Source: an uncultured Lachnospiraceae bacterium (lineage in GTDB: Bacteria > Bacillota > Clostridia > Lachnospirales > Lachnospiraceae). Taken from it: a stretch of 64,000 bases of DNA. The translations under genes were made by a program, and so were the position numbers. Positions 27,206-36,597 of the stretch are shown here, piece by piece. The stretch's first letter is position 1. Every line of letters starts with the position of its first letter. The notes beneath the pieces are model-generated. The model had not been told where the DNA came from. It searched no databases and was given only the letters and a program-made list of their open reading frames with translations. Location of the stretch: positions 62,001 through 126,000 of the forward strand of contig CATOPL010000002.1 of assembly GCA_951802115.1 (NCBI GenBank). The letters are read 5' to 3'.

Positions 27206-29212
27206 CTATTCTTCCGGAACTAGGCGAATAATATCCTTGAACGGCATGCAAATATCGTCGCATTCTTTTGCTCTATGATTTGCAAGAATCAGCTTGGCTG
27301 CATTCTGCATAGCCGGAAAACCGGTTCTTGTCAGCTGGTTTGCATAAATGACAATGTTCACGCCATGAGCCTGAAATTCTTCCTCTGTGACTTCATTAAA
27401 AGAGGTAGGTACTACAACGATTGGTGTTATCTGATTCTTTTCACGATATTTTTCTACAAATTCAAAGATCTCTGCCGGATCTTTCTTCCGGCTGTGAATC
27501 ATGATCGCATCAGCGCCTGCTTCTGTAAAAGCAAATGCACGATTCAGTGCATCTTCCATTCCCTGTTCAAGAATCAAACTCTCGATACGGGCGCAGATCA
27601 TAAAATCCTTCGTTCTTTGAGCTTTCTTTCCGGCACGGATTTTTTCACAGAAGTGCTTGATGCTGTCCTGAGTTTGAATGACTTCATTTCCAAACAGACT
27701 GTTCTTTTTCAGGCCAGTCTTATCTTCAATGATGATCATGGATACCCCCATTCGCTCCAGAGTCTTAACGGTATATATAAAATGCTCTGTCAATCCGCCT
27801 GTATCTCCGTCAAATATGATTGGTTTCGTAGTCACTTCCATGATGTCATCGATGGTCCGAAAACGCGAGGTCATATCGACCAATTCAATATCCGGTTTTC
27901 CTTTTGCAGTAGAATCACATAAAGAACTGACCCACATGGCATTGAACTGATGCAACCCGCCATCTTCCTCGACTACTGTATTTTCGACGATGAGACCTGT
28001 TAATCCGCTATGGACTTCCATCGCAGTAATGGTCTTCTTCATGGCAAGTTCTTTTTTCAGCCGTGCGCGCCTAAGATCCGGTGTAGACAATTCTGCACGG
28101 GCACGCATTTCCAATTCCCTATACTTTTTGTCTTTTGAATAAGGATATTCTACCAACTGACCTCCATAGGAAGCTAATATACTGCATACCTCGTCCCTGA
28201 TCAGCCTTTGAAAACCTGTCATCCAGTCATCGCCATGAACAACGTATGCAGGCTGATATTTCTCCAGATTATCTTTATAACTAAGCGTTTTCTGTTCTAC
28301 TACTTTGAAAACACCTGTAATGTTTTCAAACATAGTCCTGCGTTCTTCAAAGGGCATTAATGGAAATCGTTTATAGGAAATGACAGCCTCATCCGAAAGT
28401 ACTCCGATGATAAGTTTTCCAAGTTTTTCTGCCTTGCGAATAATAGCAATATGGCCGCCATGAATCATATCTGTTGAAAAGCACATATATACTGTACGAT
28501 TCTCGATTTCATTTAATCTCGCTGTCACTATGGCCAGATCTTCCATCGTGTCTATTTCCGAACAAAGTCTGTTTTTCGCATCAAATGCATAGATATTGCA
28601 AACATCAGATATTTGATTAAATGCGTTTTCTGCATAACAATTTTGGTTATGCATCTCGCAGAATTCGCATATTTTGTCTAGCCAGATTTTCCAGTCTGCT
28701 TTTTTTAATTTGTAGAGAGCCTGTGCTTCCACTGCATCCGTGAAAAACTCCGTGCCAATTTTCAGCGCCTTCCCATTGTGTATGACTGCTTTAAAATCCT
28801 TTTCTGGCAGTGGGAGAGTAGTACTTACTTTCATGCAACTGTGTTCAAATAACAGCATTTCATCCAGAACTGATGTTTCGAAAACAAGATCTCCATGCAT
28901 GAGAAGAATATCATCATCCAGATGCTCCTTTGCACAAAAAATAGAATAAATATAGTTGGTTTCTTTATAAAGCGGGTTGTTTACAAAGGTATAATGCAGA
29001 GGAAGATTCAGAGACTGGCAATAGTTAACCAACACTTCTTCAAAATATCCTGTAGTCATTACCACCTCTTTGATCCCAGCGCCTGCAATCAGTTTAAGCT
29101 GTCGGCTTAGGATTGTATCCGTAGCGGAAATCTCGGTCATGCACTTGGGGTGGTCCGAAGTGAGAATTCCCATTCGACTCCCCATTCCTGAGTTTAAAAT
29201 TAACGCTTTCAT
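27206..29212 (-). CDS. Three-domain phosphonate enzyme: nucleotidyltransferase + CTP-transferase + PEP mutase
   Basis: A 668-aa fusion. Residues about 1-235 form a sugar-nucleotidyltransferase-type domain (LILNSGMGSRMG, LLMHGDLVFE), like the enzymes that make CMP-aminoethylphosphonate or CDP-choline. Residues about 238-370 resemble glycerol-phosphate/ethanolamine-phosphate cytidylyltransferases (CFSTDMIHGGHIAIIRKAE, VVHGDDW). Residues about 385-650 are PEP mutase with IFDGDTGG and the diagnostic EDKTGLKKNS (EDKxxxxxNS). The protein would make the C-P bond and probably activate the product with CTP for LicD-type transfer. AGGA precedes ATG 29212. The order of action of the two cytidylyl domains is inference. 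Confidence 0.88.
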   Translation of the reverse strand: MKALILNSGMGSRMGILTSDHPKCMTEISATDTILSRQLKLIAGAGIKEVVMTTGYFEEVLVNYCQSLNLPLHYTFVNNPLYKETNYIYSIFCAKEHLDDDILLMHGDLVFETSVLDEMLLFEHSCMKVSTTLPLPEKDFKAVIHNGKALKIGTEFFTDAVEAQALYKLKKADWKIWLDKICEFCEMHNQNCYAENAFNQISDVCNIYAFDAKNRLCSEIDTMEDLAIVTARLNEIENRTVYMCFSTDMIHGGHIAIIRKAEKLGKLIIGVLSDEAVISYKRFPLMPFEERRTMFENITGVFKVVEQKTLSYKDNLEKYQPAYVVHGDDWMTGFQRLIRDEVCSILASYGGQLVEYPYSKDKKYRELEMRARAELSTPDLRRARLKKELAMKKTITAMEVHSGLTGLIVENTVVEEDGGLHQFNAMWVSSLCDSTAKGKPDIELVDMTSRFRTIDDIMEVTTKPIIFDGDTGGLTEHFIYTVKTLERMGVSMIIIEDKTGLKKNSLFGNEVIQTQDSIKHFCEKIRAGKKAQRTKDFMICARIESLILEQGMEDALNRAFAFTEAGADAIMIHSRKKDPAEIFEFVEKYREKNQITPIVVVPTSFNEVTEEEFQAHGVNIVIYANQLTRTGFPAMQNAAKLILANHRAKECDDICMPFKDIIRLVPEE

Positions 29213-29381
29213 AACTTATTGTCCTTTCTTAATACAAATAATACGCAATATTATCAGAAGCATAATAAAATACATCTGCTATTACGGAAGATTTCGTTTC
29301 AGTCCTATTGATTGCTCTTTTGGCATCTGGTTTTATAATAGGGATCTTAAAAAATTTGTCTATTTGTTGTAATATATTCTA

Positions 29382-30830
29382 TTATTTTTCCTTCTTCTTT
29401 TTGAAGAATGTTTTCAAAATAAAATTATTCTTTCGCAAATAGAAAGAACCGCAGCATATGAATAAAGAAAATAAAATTAAGCGAATTACTGTAAACGGAT
29501 AAAGAAAGCTTAACGAAATCCCCACAACTATAACGCCAATACTCATGAAAAACACAAACTTCATATCATAGATATCCTGCCTTACAATTTTTCTCATTGC
29601 CCAATAGTCTATAATGACCTGAACAATATATGAAACCATTGTAGTATACCCTGCGGCAAGATAACCAAAGACAGGAATAAATATTGCGTTCAGCGCTACA
29701 TTTAAAACGGCTGACGTAATGCTTGCTATCATGACATACTTAGGCTGTTTGTAATAATAAACAACATTTGCGAAAATATAATACAGAGATGAAAAGAATA
29801 CACCTGCTATTACCGAGGGAATAACATATATACCTTCATGATATGAACCTGGTGCAAGAATTTTCATAATCTCCGGAGCAAGGAACATAAAGGCGACACA
29901 AATGAGTCCATATCCCAAAATTAATACTTTCGTTAGATCCGCTAAACGCTTAAAGTCTCTCTTTTCACATTTTTTATATGTCCATGGAATTAACGAAGCG
30001 TTAATGGATTGCCAAAATATTTTAACTATTGCTGCACCATTATAAGCAACGTTATAAATTCCTGCAGCAGAATTATTTACAATAGACGATATCATAATCC
30101 TGTCCATGTGATTAAGAATTTGAAGAGACAGATAATGTGGAAGCAATGGAAGGTTAAACTTCAGAGCATACTTCCAGTAACATGTCTTAAATTTTCCACG
30201 AGCCTTATAAATTAAATAAATCAAGACTGCTATATATGAGGCGAGAAAAACATTTCGTGCTCCGAAAATTCTTGCAATAACCTTGTCCTTCGGAAACAGA
30301 TATATCGCGAGCATCCCACATATAGGAGAAGCAACTGCAATGAGGATTGTTACAATGGCTGTTGCTTTATATTTATATTCAAAGCGATTCCGAACTGTCC
30401 ACAACGATAAGGCTGCCTCAAATGCCAGGAGAATGAACATATAAAGAATAAGTTTTAATGGTAAGTTTATAAAGTTATAAAAGCTCGTACAAAATACGAT
30501 AACTACCGTTCCTATAACCGATGTCGATATAAAGGTTAATAGATACATAGACAATGTAAAAGATTCACGATCGTCTTTAAAGTCCATCATTCCATTGTTA
30601 AATATGCCTTTTGACAGACAAAGTCCTGTAAAAATAACAAATATTTCATACCAGGAAAAGAAAAGCGAAACTTCTCCATATTCGCTGGTTGAAAGCAATC
30701 TTGTAAATATAGGACTAGTAATCAGTGAAAGTCCTTTTTGTATCATTTGGGTAGACATCAATACTACTGACGCTTTTGCTGCAGGAGACAGAGCTTCCAA
30801 ACGATTATTAAGTTTATGTTTTAAAGGCAT
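29382..30830 (-). CDS. Wzx-like oligosaccharide flippase (module III)
   Basis: A 482-aa polytopic protein of the polysaccharide transporter family, with ASVVLMSTQMIQKGLSLITS at the N-terminus and FNLPLLPHYLSLQILNHMDR in the middle, the equivalent of the PLIPN...VSDR region in the other flippases. It probably exports the phosphonate-bearing repeat of module III. It is preceded by the polymerase. The 169 bases between its stop-proximal side and the PEP mutase start hold nothing I can identify. Confidence 0.88.
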   Translation of the reverse strand: MPLKHKLNNRLEALSPAAKASVVLMSTQMIQKGLSLITSPIFTRLLSTSEYGEVSLFFSWYEIFVIFTGLCLSKGIFNNGMMDFKDDRESFTLSMYLLTFISTSVIGTVVIVFCTSFYNFINLPLKLILYMFILLAFEAALSLWTVRNRFEYKYKATAIVTILIAVASPICGMLAIYLFPKDKVIARIFGARNVFLASYIAVLIYLIYKARGKFKTCYWKYALKFNLPLLPHYLSLQILNHMDRIMISSIVNNSAAGIYNVAYNGAAIVKIFWQSINASLIPWTYKKCEKRDFKRLADLTKVLILGYGLICVAFMFLAPEIMKILAPGSYHEGIYVIPSVIAGVFFSSLYYIFANVVYYYKQPKYVMIASITSAVLNVALNAIFIPVFGYLAAGYTTMVSYIVQVIIDYWAMRKIVRQDIYDMKFVFFMSIGVIVVGISLSFLYPFTVIRLILFSLFICCGSFYLRKNNFILKTFFKKKKEK

Positions 30831-30861
30831 CGTTGATCATCATTCTTTCTTTATACAATTA

Positions 30862-32100
30862 TCAGACACCCTCTGGTGGTGGTGTTTCTGCTTTCATCTT
30901 TGATAAAATATTTTCTGCATTTTCCGCAATAACAAAAAAACCCCACAAAAAAATACAATAGTCGTAATATTCTGTTAACATCCCAATCAAATATATAAAA
31001 ATACCAAAAGATAGTATTTTGGCAAATGTTGTATTCCTGACTTTATATAAACATTTTGCAGCATAAAACATTATTCCAAGAAATAATATCAACATAATGA
31101 TTCCACCGCTGTAGAGTGTCTCCAGGAAACGATTATGCGCATGCAAGCCAGTGGGGCTGGTCTCGTGTTTACCATACTTCAACGCACGAAAATCATAATG
31201 TTCTCGTCCGTAGCCAAACCACGGCCTTTGTCTGATAAAATAAAATGTTTTATCCCATATAATTGTTCTGCCTGTAAGGGTAAGACTACGGTGTAAAACA
31301 TGGACAATAAAGAACTCAAAATAATACTGAAGCCGAAAGAAAACCAAAGCTATATTTGCAATAATATCAACGATAAGAAGGTTCCAAAAATTAAAAATCT
31401 TTCCAGTAAGTATTCTCCGGATAAAAAAACCTTTATTTCCATGAAAACAAAATATAGCAACCGTCGTCATCAGCGCAGTGACGACTAATGTCATTCCAGA
31501 CCAAATTCTAACGGCAGTAATCCATGCTATTGCATATGTCACAATAATATGCATTTTACATTTTTTGTAACATTCATTTTTTAGCAGAACAAGAACAAGT
31601 GTGGGAAGAATAAAGTTTATATTCTGGTTATCATATCCCAGTAAATAATTATTAGTATAATAAATTGTTTCATATAAACCATTTTTTAAGATTAAAGTTA
31701 GCAGACAATTAATTGCAATGACTACAGTTAATAAATTTATTCCTGATCTAAATAGTTCTTTGGGATTGTCCTTGAGGACAAGATCGAGATAAAGAACAAA
31801 TCCAATAAACTGTATACCTTGAATGGTCAAATGTCGAACCCTTCCGTCATTTGCATAAGTATTAAGGATAAAATACATATAATATATAATCATTAACAAG
31901 CATACTTTTTTTAAAGAAAGTTCTTTTTTAGATATGCGACCAAACGAAAAAAAAAGTAGTAAAATAAGCATCAAAATCTGTGCAACAGTAAAAAAATTAT
32001 CAACTATTCCGTAATGTTGAAATGCGGCCGGCTCTAGGGAAATAAAGAAAAAAATATATGCCCATACTCCCTTGGTAATTGTTTTTTTGCTCAATATCAT
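30862..32100 (-). CDS. Wzy-like O-antigen polymerase/ligase (module III)
   Basis: A 412-aa membrane protein with many hydrophobic segments. A loop near residues 265-320 carries LTGRTIIWDKTFYFIRQRPW followed by FGYGREHYDF and HAHNRFLETLYSGG, the classic Wzy_C/WaaL pattern of TGR...W..GxG...HNxxLE. GAGG precedes ATG 32100. It would polymerise module III repeat units. The 92 bases upstream, before the LicD gene's end, appear empty. Confidence 0.87.
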   Translation of the reverse strand: MILSKKTITKGVWAYIFFFISLEPAAFQHYGIVDNFFTVAQILMLILLLFFSFGRISKKELSLKKVCLLMIIYYMYFILNTYANDGRVRHLTIQGIQFIGFVLYLDLVLKDNPKELFRSGINLLTVVIAINCLLTLILKNGLYETIYYTNNYLLGYDNQNINFILPTLVLVLLKNECYKKCKMHIIVTYAIAWITAVRIWSGMTLVVTALMTTVAIFCFHGNKGFFIRRILTGKIFNFWNLLIVDIIANIALVFFRLQYYFEFFIVHVLHRSLTLTGRTIIWDKTFYFIRQRPWFGYGREHYDFRALKYGKHETSPTGLHAHNRFLETLYSGGIIMLILFLGIMFYAAKCLYKVRNTTFAKILSFGIFIYLIGMLTEYYDYCIFLWGFFVIAENAENILSKMKAETPPPEGV

Positions 32101-32192
32101 ATTAATGTATTCCTCTAATTACAGATACAATACACTGTGCTGAAAAAGCGACATGAGATTATCTAGTATTCTTATGCGTCTCTATTGATTCT

Positions 32193-32981
32193 TTAGAATT
32201 TTTCACCATGTACAGCTTGTCTCTTATTAATTGGCGGCGGCGTCATATAGTCTCCATACAAATGTGTCAAGTATGCGTCCGTGTCGCCGACGGTTGTGTA
32301 TTGTTTTCCTTCGAATTCAACAACAGAAGTATGTTCAATCCATTCAGCACGAATCATCTCTTTTTCCATTTTGTAAATGCTATATAAATTTACATAACAG
32401 TCAGATGGATGCGTTTCATAATATTTTTCATTCCATTTTGCTAAACGAATATAATCTTCTCTGCCGAAAAATGGTTTAACGATTGTGTAAACTATTTTTC
32501 TTATAAATCCGACTCTTTTAATATGCGCTTGCTGTTTTTCCGTCAAATTGGCTCGAAGCGGTGTTGCATAGTTTAATGAGAATTTGTAACATTCTTGCGC
32601 CATTCTCCTAATCTGCCAATGTAAATTCCCCCAAATAGGATTGGATGTCCATTTTGCAATCAGAAAAACATCTACGCAATTTCGCCGATCATATAATATC
32701 TTTCCAAACAGACGGGGAAAATCTTTTTTTATATTATAATCAATATATTCAAATTTTGGATTTAACTCTTTTGGCAAAACTTCCCGCAATTTATACCAGT
32801 CTTTGTAAGTCAATCCAACGTCAATATCATCATCCCAGGGGATCATTCCCTGATGACGTATCGCGCCCAATGTAGTCCCTGCAAGAAGATAGAGCGTCAA
32901 ATGATGTTTGCCACAAATGCTCTGAAGATTTTCCAGAGCCTCAACCGCCATTCGCTGGTGTTCATACAAGTTACTGCGCAT
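32193..32981 (-). CDS. LicD-family phosphotransferase
   Basis: A 262-aa LicD protein with YLLAGTTLGAIRHQGMIPWD followed by DDIDVG (about 31-58). The conserved end LTHLYGDYMTPPP occurs in all LicD copies here. AGGAGG lies 8 bases before ATG 32981. It is the second of three adjacent LicD genes (32193, 32985, 34238), only 3 bases from its neighbour. Multiple LicDs imply several phospho-substituted positions, or different phospho-donors, on the module III polymer. The donor is unproven. Confidence 0.9.
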   Translation of the reverse strand: MRSNLYEHQRMAVEALENLQSICGKHHLTLYLLAGTTLGAIRHQGMIPWDDDIDVGLTYKDWYKLREVLPKELNPKFEYIDYNIKKDFPRLFGKILYDRRNCVDVFLIAKWTSNPIWGNLHWQIRRMAQECYKFSLNYATPLRANLTEKQQAHIKRVGFIRKIVYTIVKPFFGREDYIRLAKWNEKYYETHPSDCYVNLYSIYKMEKEMIRAEWIEHTSVVEFEGKQYTTVGDTDAYLTHLYGDYMTPPPINKRQAVHGEKF

Positions 32982-32984
32982 CTT

Positions 32985-33776
32985 CTAGCCCTCCTTAAAT
33001 GTTTCATCATGTCTGAGCGTCTGTTCCTCCGTTCTGATGGGGGTCATATAATCACCATACATATTTGTCAAATACATATCAATATTTCCCATCGTTGGGA
33101 AATATTGCCCATGAAATTCAACTACAGATTTTGGTTCCAGCCAATCGACTTTGATTGTTTCATTTTGCATGGAATGCGCGCCGTACAACACAATATAATT
33201 TTGATTATTAGCAGGCTTCTCATATCTGGTCTCGTTCTTTTCAACCATATTCATGATTTTGTCTCTGGTGAATAAAAAAGATAACAACTTTGCAGTAACT
33301 AATTTACAGTAATTCACTATCCCCTGAACTTCATTCTTATTTACATATCCAATCTTTGCCTTATAAATCTTAAAAATCACTTTTCGCATATACCATTGGA
33401 TTTTGCGCCCAAGAATGTTATTACTTGTCTGAATAAGTGGAAAAACATCCACACATCCGTACCTGCTGCTTCTATTTATAACTTTTCCGTAGAACCTTGG
33501 AAATTTTGGATTTATATAACAGTCGTCATAATAGTATTTATCTGATAAATATTTTTGTAATAACGAGGCTACCACATGTATGTCTTTTCGGTATATCGCT
33601 ATATCAATATCATCATCCCAAGGTATAAAACCTTTATGCCTGACAGCACCCAGTGTTGTTCCTGCAATGATATAATATGTTATTCCATTTTCTTTACATA
33701 TCTTGTCCACTTCACATAACGCCTGAAATGCCGCTTCCTGATGTGAAGCAAGATCAGTCCTATTTCTGCCGCTCAT
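32985..33776 (-). CDS. LicD-family phosphotransferase
   Basis: A 263-aa LicD protein with YIIAGTTLGAVRHKGFIPWD then DDIDIAIYRKD, and the C-terminal LTNMYGDYMTP. It is clearly related to the gene at 32193, though well diverged, and appears to be an old tandem duplicate. It lies between that gene and the TagD-like cytidylyltransferase (33826). A weak GAGGA box precedes ATG 33776. Confidence 0.9.
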   Translation of the reverse strand: MSGRNRTDLASHQEAAFQALCEVDKICKENGITYYIIAGTTLGAVRHKGFIPWDDDIDIAIYRKDIHVVASLLQKYLSDKYYYDDCYINPKFPRFYGKVINRSSRYGCVDVFPLIQTSNNILGRKIQWYMRKVIFKIYKAKIGYVNKNEVQGIVNYCKLVTAKLLSFLFTRDKIMNMVEKNETRYEKPANNQNYIVLYGAHSMQNETIKVDWLEPKSVVEFHGQYFPTMGNIDMYLTNMYGDYMTPIRTEEQTLRHDETFKEG

Positions 33777-33825
33777 TTTATTGTTCCTCTTATAATGTAT
33801 TCTTACATTTAAAAAAAATACATTA

Positions 33826-34218
33826 TTACTTATTCAAGTCATTTTTTATTTGTGTCGTACTGATTTCTGGAGTTCTCGGAAGATATACAACTTCAACGCC
33901 TTCATCTTTTAGAAAATCAAACTTTCCTGTCCAGTCATCTCCCATTACAAATAGATCAATGTGATATTCATGCACATCTGTCTTTTTTTGCTCCCAATTC
34001 TCTTCTGGAATCACAAGGTCTACATAACGGATGGATTCTAACAACGATTTTCGTTGTTCATAAGAAAAGTAGCATTTTTTTTGCTTTTCATTCCAGTTGA
34101 ATTCGTCGCTTGAAAGCACAACGATTAGATAATCTCCTAACGATTTTGCTCTTTTAAGCAAATTAATATGCCCATAATGAAGTAAATCAAAAGTCCCATA
34201 TGTAATTACTCTTTTCAT
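33826..34218 (-). CDS. tagD: Glycerol-3-phosphate cytidylyltransferase-like enzyme
   Basis: A 130-aa protein with the full signature of TagD/GCT enzymes, which make CDP-glycerol from CTP and glycerol-3-phosphate: GTFDLLHYGHINLLKRAK (with the HxGH motif), a VIPEENW segment, FVMGDDWTGKFDFL and RTPEISTTQI. Length matches the family. Lying among LicD genes, it probably supplies a CDP-activated alcohol (glycerol or a relative) as LicD donor. GGAGG lies 6 bases upstream of ATG 34218. Substrate specificity is inferred from the family only. Confidence 0.88.
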   Translation of the reverse strand: MKRVITYGTFDLLHYGHINLLKRAKSLGDYLIVVLSSDEFNWNEKQKKCYFSYEQRKSLLESIRYVDLVIPEENWEQKKTDVHEYHIDLFVMGDDWTGKFDFLKDEGVEVVYLPRTPEISTTQIKNDLNK

Positions 34219-34237
34219 TTCAGTCCTCCGAAAAACA

Positions 34238-35047
34238 TTACAGCTCTGTCACATTATGTCTGCCTGTTTTATCAAATGGCGGTATCATATAATTGCCATA
34301 CAATTGAGTTAAATATTTATCGGCTTCTTCCAATCCGCAAACTTCGAGCTCTTCAAACAGATACGTCTGCGGGTTACCATACCATTGCTTTGGTACAATT
34401 TCTTTTTTTCTATATATACCCCCATATGTCGCTGCAAAGTCAGCTTTGTCATATTCACAGCTTCTCAACAGTTTTTCAATGGAAGTGTTTATTTTCTCCG
34501 GATTCAAAAGTCGCTGCATTTGTGTTATTTTTGCAAAGGAAATAATTACTTTTTCAAAAAAGGGTCTTTTTCTTTCTTGATTAACAGCTTCATTAAAATG
34601 TGATATTTGATATAATGCCCTCAACACCATATACTGATACCAATGAATTATTCTTCTAATACCAGGATTTGGGACCCCATCAATCACCATAATATCTATC
34701 CAGGCGCCTGTAATTTGTTTGCTTTCAGAATTATTGAGGAAAAAACTTTTTTCTTTTGAATAAATGTTAGAACCCATTAGAAAATGTTTTTTTTCTCTCG
34801 GGGTTTCTAAATAGTATTTATCAGGGAGCATACTTTGAGCACAGGACAAAAAAATATCATAATCTTTTCTAGGCATTGCAACGTCAATATCATCATCCCA
34901 AGGTATAAATCCATGATGCCTTTTAGCTCCCAGCATACTGCCTGCAACCAAAAAATATCTCAGTTTTTTTTCTTTACAGATTTGTATGAACACTTTTAAT
35001 ATCTCTAAATCCTGTTTTTGCAGATTCGTTAATTTTCGACTCTCCAT
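34238..35047 (-). CDS. LicD-family phosphotransferase
   Basis: A 269-aa LicD protein with YFLVAGSMLGAKRHHGFIPW then DDDIDVAMPRKDYD (about 29-63), WIDIMVIDGVPN near 120, and the LTQLYGNYMIPPF end. It has GGGAG before ATG 35047. It is the first LicD of module III, following the GT4 at 35068, and its stop lies 19 bases before tagD. Its WIDI...DG variant makes it closer to the 23259 copy than to the 32193/32985 pair. Confidence 0.9.
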   Translation of the reverse strand: MESRKLTNLQKQDLEILKVFIQICKEKKLRYFLVAGSMLGAKRHHGFIPWDDDIDVAMPRKDYDIFLSCAQSMLPDKYYLETPREKKHFLMGSNIYSKEKSFFLNNSESKQITGAWIDIMVIDGVPNPGIRRIIHWYQYMVLRALYQISHFNEAVNQERKRPFFEKVIISFAKITQMQRLLNPEKINTSIEKLLRSCEYDKADFAATYGGIYRKKEIVPKQWYGNPQTYLFEELEVCGLEEADKYLTQLYGNYMIPPFDKTGRHNVTEL

Positions 35048-35067
35048 TACTCTCTCCCAAATTACTT

Positions 35068-36189
35068 CTAATATAGCTTCAACGTTTGAGAAACCACTTT
35101 ATCCCAGTTGTATTTCTGGCAAATAAAGTCAGACGCTTCACTTTTCAGTCTCATTACTTCATCCGGGTGATCAATCGCATACTGCAGCTTTGTTCTCAAA
35201 TCGGGAACATCTGATTTATGGAATAATACTGCTTTATCTTCCACAACTTCTGAACACTCAGCAATGTCCGATACTAGACAACAATTTCCATAACTCATTG
35301 CTTCCAGAAGACTCAGCGGCATACCTTCCAAGTCAGAGGGTAATGTATACAAATATGCGTTGCTGTAGAGTTCTTCCAGTAACTGGCCTTGTACAAAACC
35401 AGTGAACACAATTCTGTTGTCGCCTTCGGTAAGTTTCTTTAATTTTTTCATAAAATCGCCTGTATCAGAACTTCCACCTGCAATGACCAATTTCTTCTCT
35501 GTGTTTATGCCTTTAAATGCATCTATCAGATATGTAATTCCTTTCTCTGGGACCAGCCGTCCAAGAAAGAGGATGTATTGATCCTTTTTAAGCCCAAACC
35601 TTTCTTTTATCAACTGCGGACTGCAGAGGATCGGACGATTGACACCGTTGGGGATAAACACAGTACTTCGCCCGTAGGTGTCCATGAAATATTTTTGAAC
35701 GCTTTCTGACAAGACGATAATCTCATCGGCATATTTTGCGGCGATCTTTTCCCCAAACTTAATATATCTGCTGGAAAGCCCTCCCCATTTAGCCCGCTGC
35801 CAGTCGATGCCATGGATCGTAGCAATACAACGTTTTCTGAACAATTTTGGCAGCCATAACATAGCGCAGGGACCTTCTGCATGGAAATGAACCACATCAT
35901 ATTTTCCCAAGGCGGCGCAAATTGCTCCAAAAAAAGAAGAGCTCATAGCCGCAAAACCTTTCCGGTTAATCGTGAAGACAGATTTTAATTTTACACCTTT
36001 GTATGCGTTCCCTATGTGTTCATCAAATTCTTTCCCGCCTATGTGATGACCTGATCGATTATAGCAGGTTACAGAATGCCCCTCTTTTACCATACGAGTA
36101 GAGAGTTCCTCTACCACAATCTCAATTCCGCCTTCCCGAGATGGAATGCGCTTGTGTCCTAACATTGTGATGTTTAATGTATTTATCAT
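35068..36189 (-). CDS. Glycosyltransferase family 4, first gene of module III
   Basis: A 373-aa GT-B enzyme whose N-terminus (MLGHKRIPSREGGIEIVVEE) resembles the rhamnosyltransferase-type DUF1972 proteins of capsule clusters. Further motifs are VVHFHAEGPCAMLWLPK, FIPNGVNRP, FLGRLVPEKGITYLIDAF and YTLPSDLEGMPLSLLEAMSY. It opens the module III operon. A 210-base leader separates it from the terminator and element B. I see no strong promoter in that leader (36190-36404). Confidence 0.9.
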   Translation of the reverse strand: MINTLNITMLGHKRIPSREGGIEIVVEELSTRMVKEGHSVTCYNRSGHHIGGKEFDEHIGNAYKGVKLKSVFTINRKGFAAMSSSFFGAICAALGKYDVVHFHAEGPCAMLWLPKLFRKRCIATIHGIDWQRAKWGGLSSRYIKFGEKIAAKYADEIIVLSESVQKYFMDTYGRSTVFIPNGVNRPILCSPQLIKERFGLKKDQYILFLGRLVPEKGITYLIDAFKGINTEKKLVIAGGSSDTGDFMKKLKKLTEGDNRIVFTGFVQGQLLEELYSNAYLYTLPSDLEGMPLSLLEAMSYGNCCLVSDIAECSEVVEDKAVLFHKSDVPDLRTKLQYAIDHPDEVMRLKSEASDFICQKYNWDKVVSQTLKLY

Positions 36190-36400
36190 AATATCTGCGC
36201 ACCCCTCTCCCAGGTTCCACTTTTATTCATAAACTTCAGTTTTCATTATTGAAGACTTCCAGCAGACTTGTTAACAAGATTGAAACCAATAAAATTGACA
36301 GTATCCATGACCAAAACATTTTTTTACAGCGCTATGTTAGGTCATAACTATTTTTCAATTCCAGTATTTATTGAGAAATAAGCTAAAACAAACACAACAA

Positions 36401-36433
36401 AATAAAAAATGGAAGCCCAAAATCTCCCATTTT
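36401..36433 (-). terminator. Intrinsic terminator between site B and module III
   Basis: On the - strand a 9-bp stem (AAATGGGAG with CTTCCATTT, one G-U pair) with an 8-base loop is followed by T-rich sequence. Its sequence is the mirror of the terminator at 52074-52106. It lies between element B and the first module III gene. Confidence 0.7.
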
Positions 36434-36447
36434 ACCGACATTTTGTT

Positions 36448-36532
36448 CACCAAATGCCCCCTTTAGCGACTTCATCCGAAAAAGCCCGATAATCTGTGGT
36501 TTTTCAGTGATTTTTGACCAGGATTTTGACTA
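36448..36532 (+). repeat. Recombination-site-like element B (mosaic of A and C)
   Basis: Core TGCCCCCTTTAGCG at 36455-36468 with a degenerate left arm (CACCAAA). To the right, 36452-36530 is identical to element A, including TGACCA/TGACTA repeats spaced 12 bases (36515, 36527). To the left, 36405-36470 matches element C inverted, with one mismatch in 66. The two homologies overlap only over AAATGCCCCCTTTAGCGAC, which is what recombination at the core would produce. Confidence 0.78.
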
Positions 36533-36597
36533 ATTTTCCAGGCATATGAGGAAATATTTATAATTTATAGATTTTCTTCATTTTATAAGAGCTCCGT

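Noticed and set aside
31940..31950. A9 and similar poly-A/T runs in membrane-protein genes as phase-variation tracts
   Set aside because: Such runs are common by chance in this AT-rich DNA, and all the genes concerned are in frame. Only poly-G/C tracts stand out.
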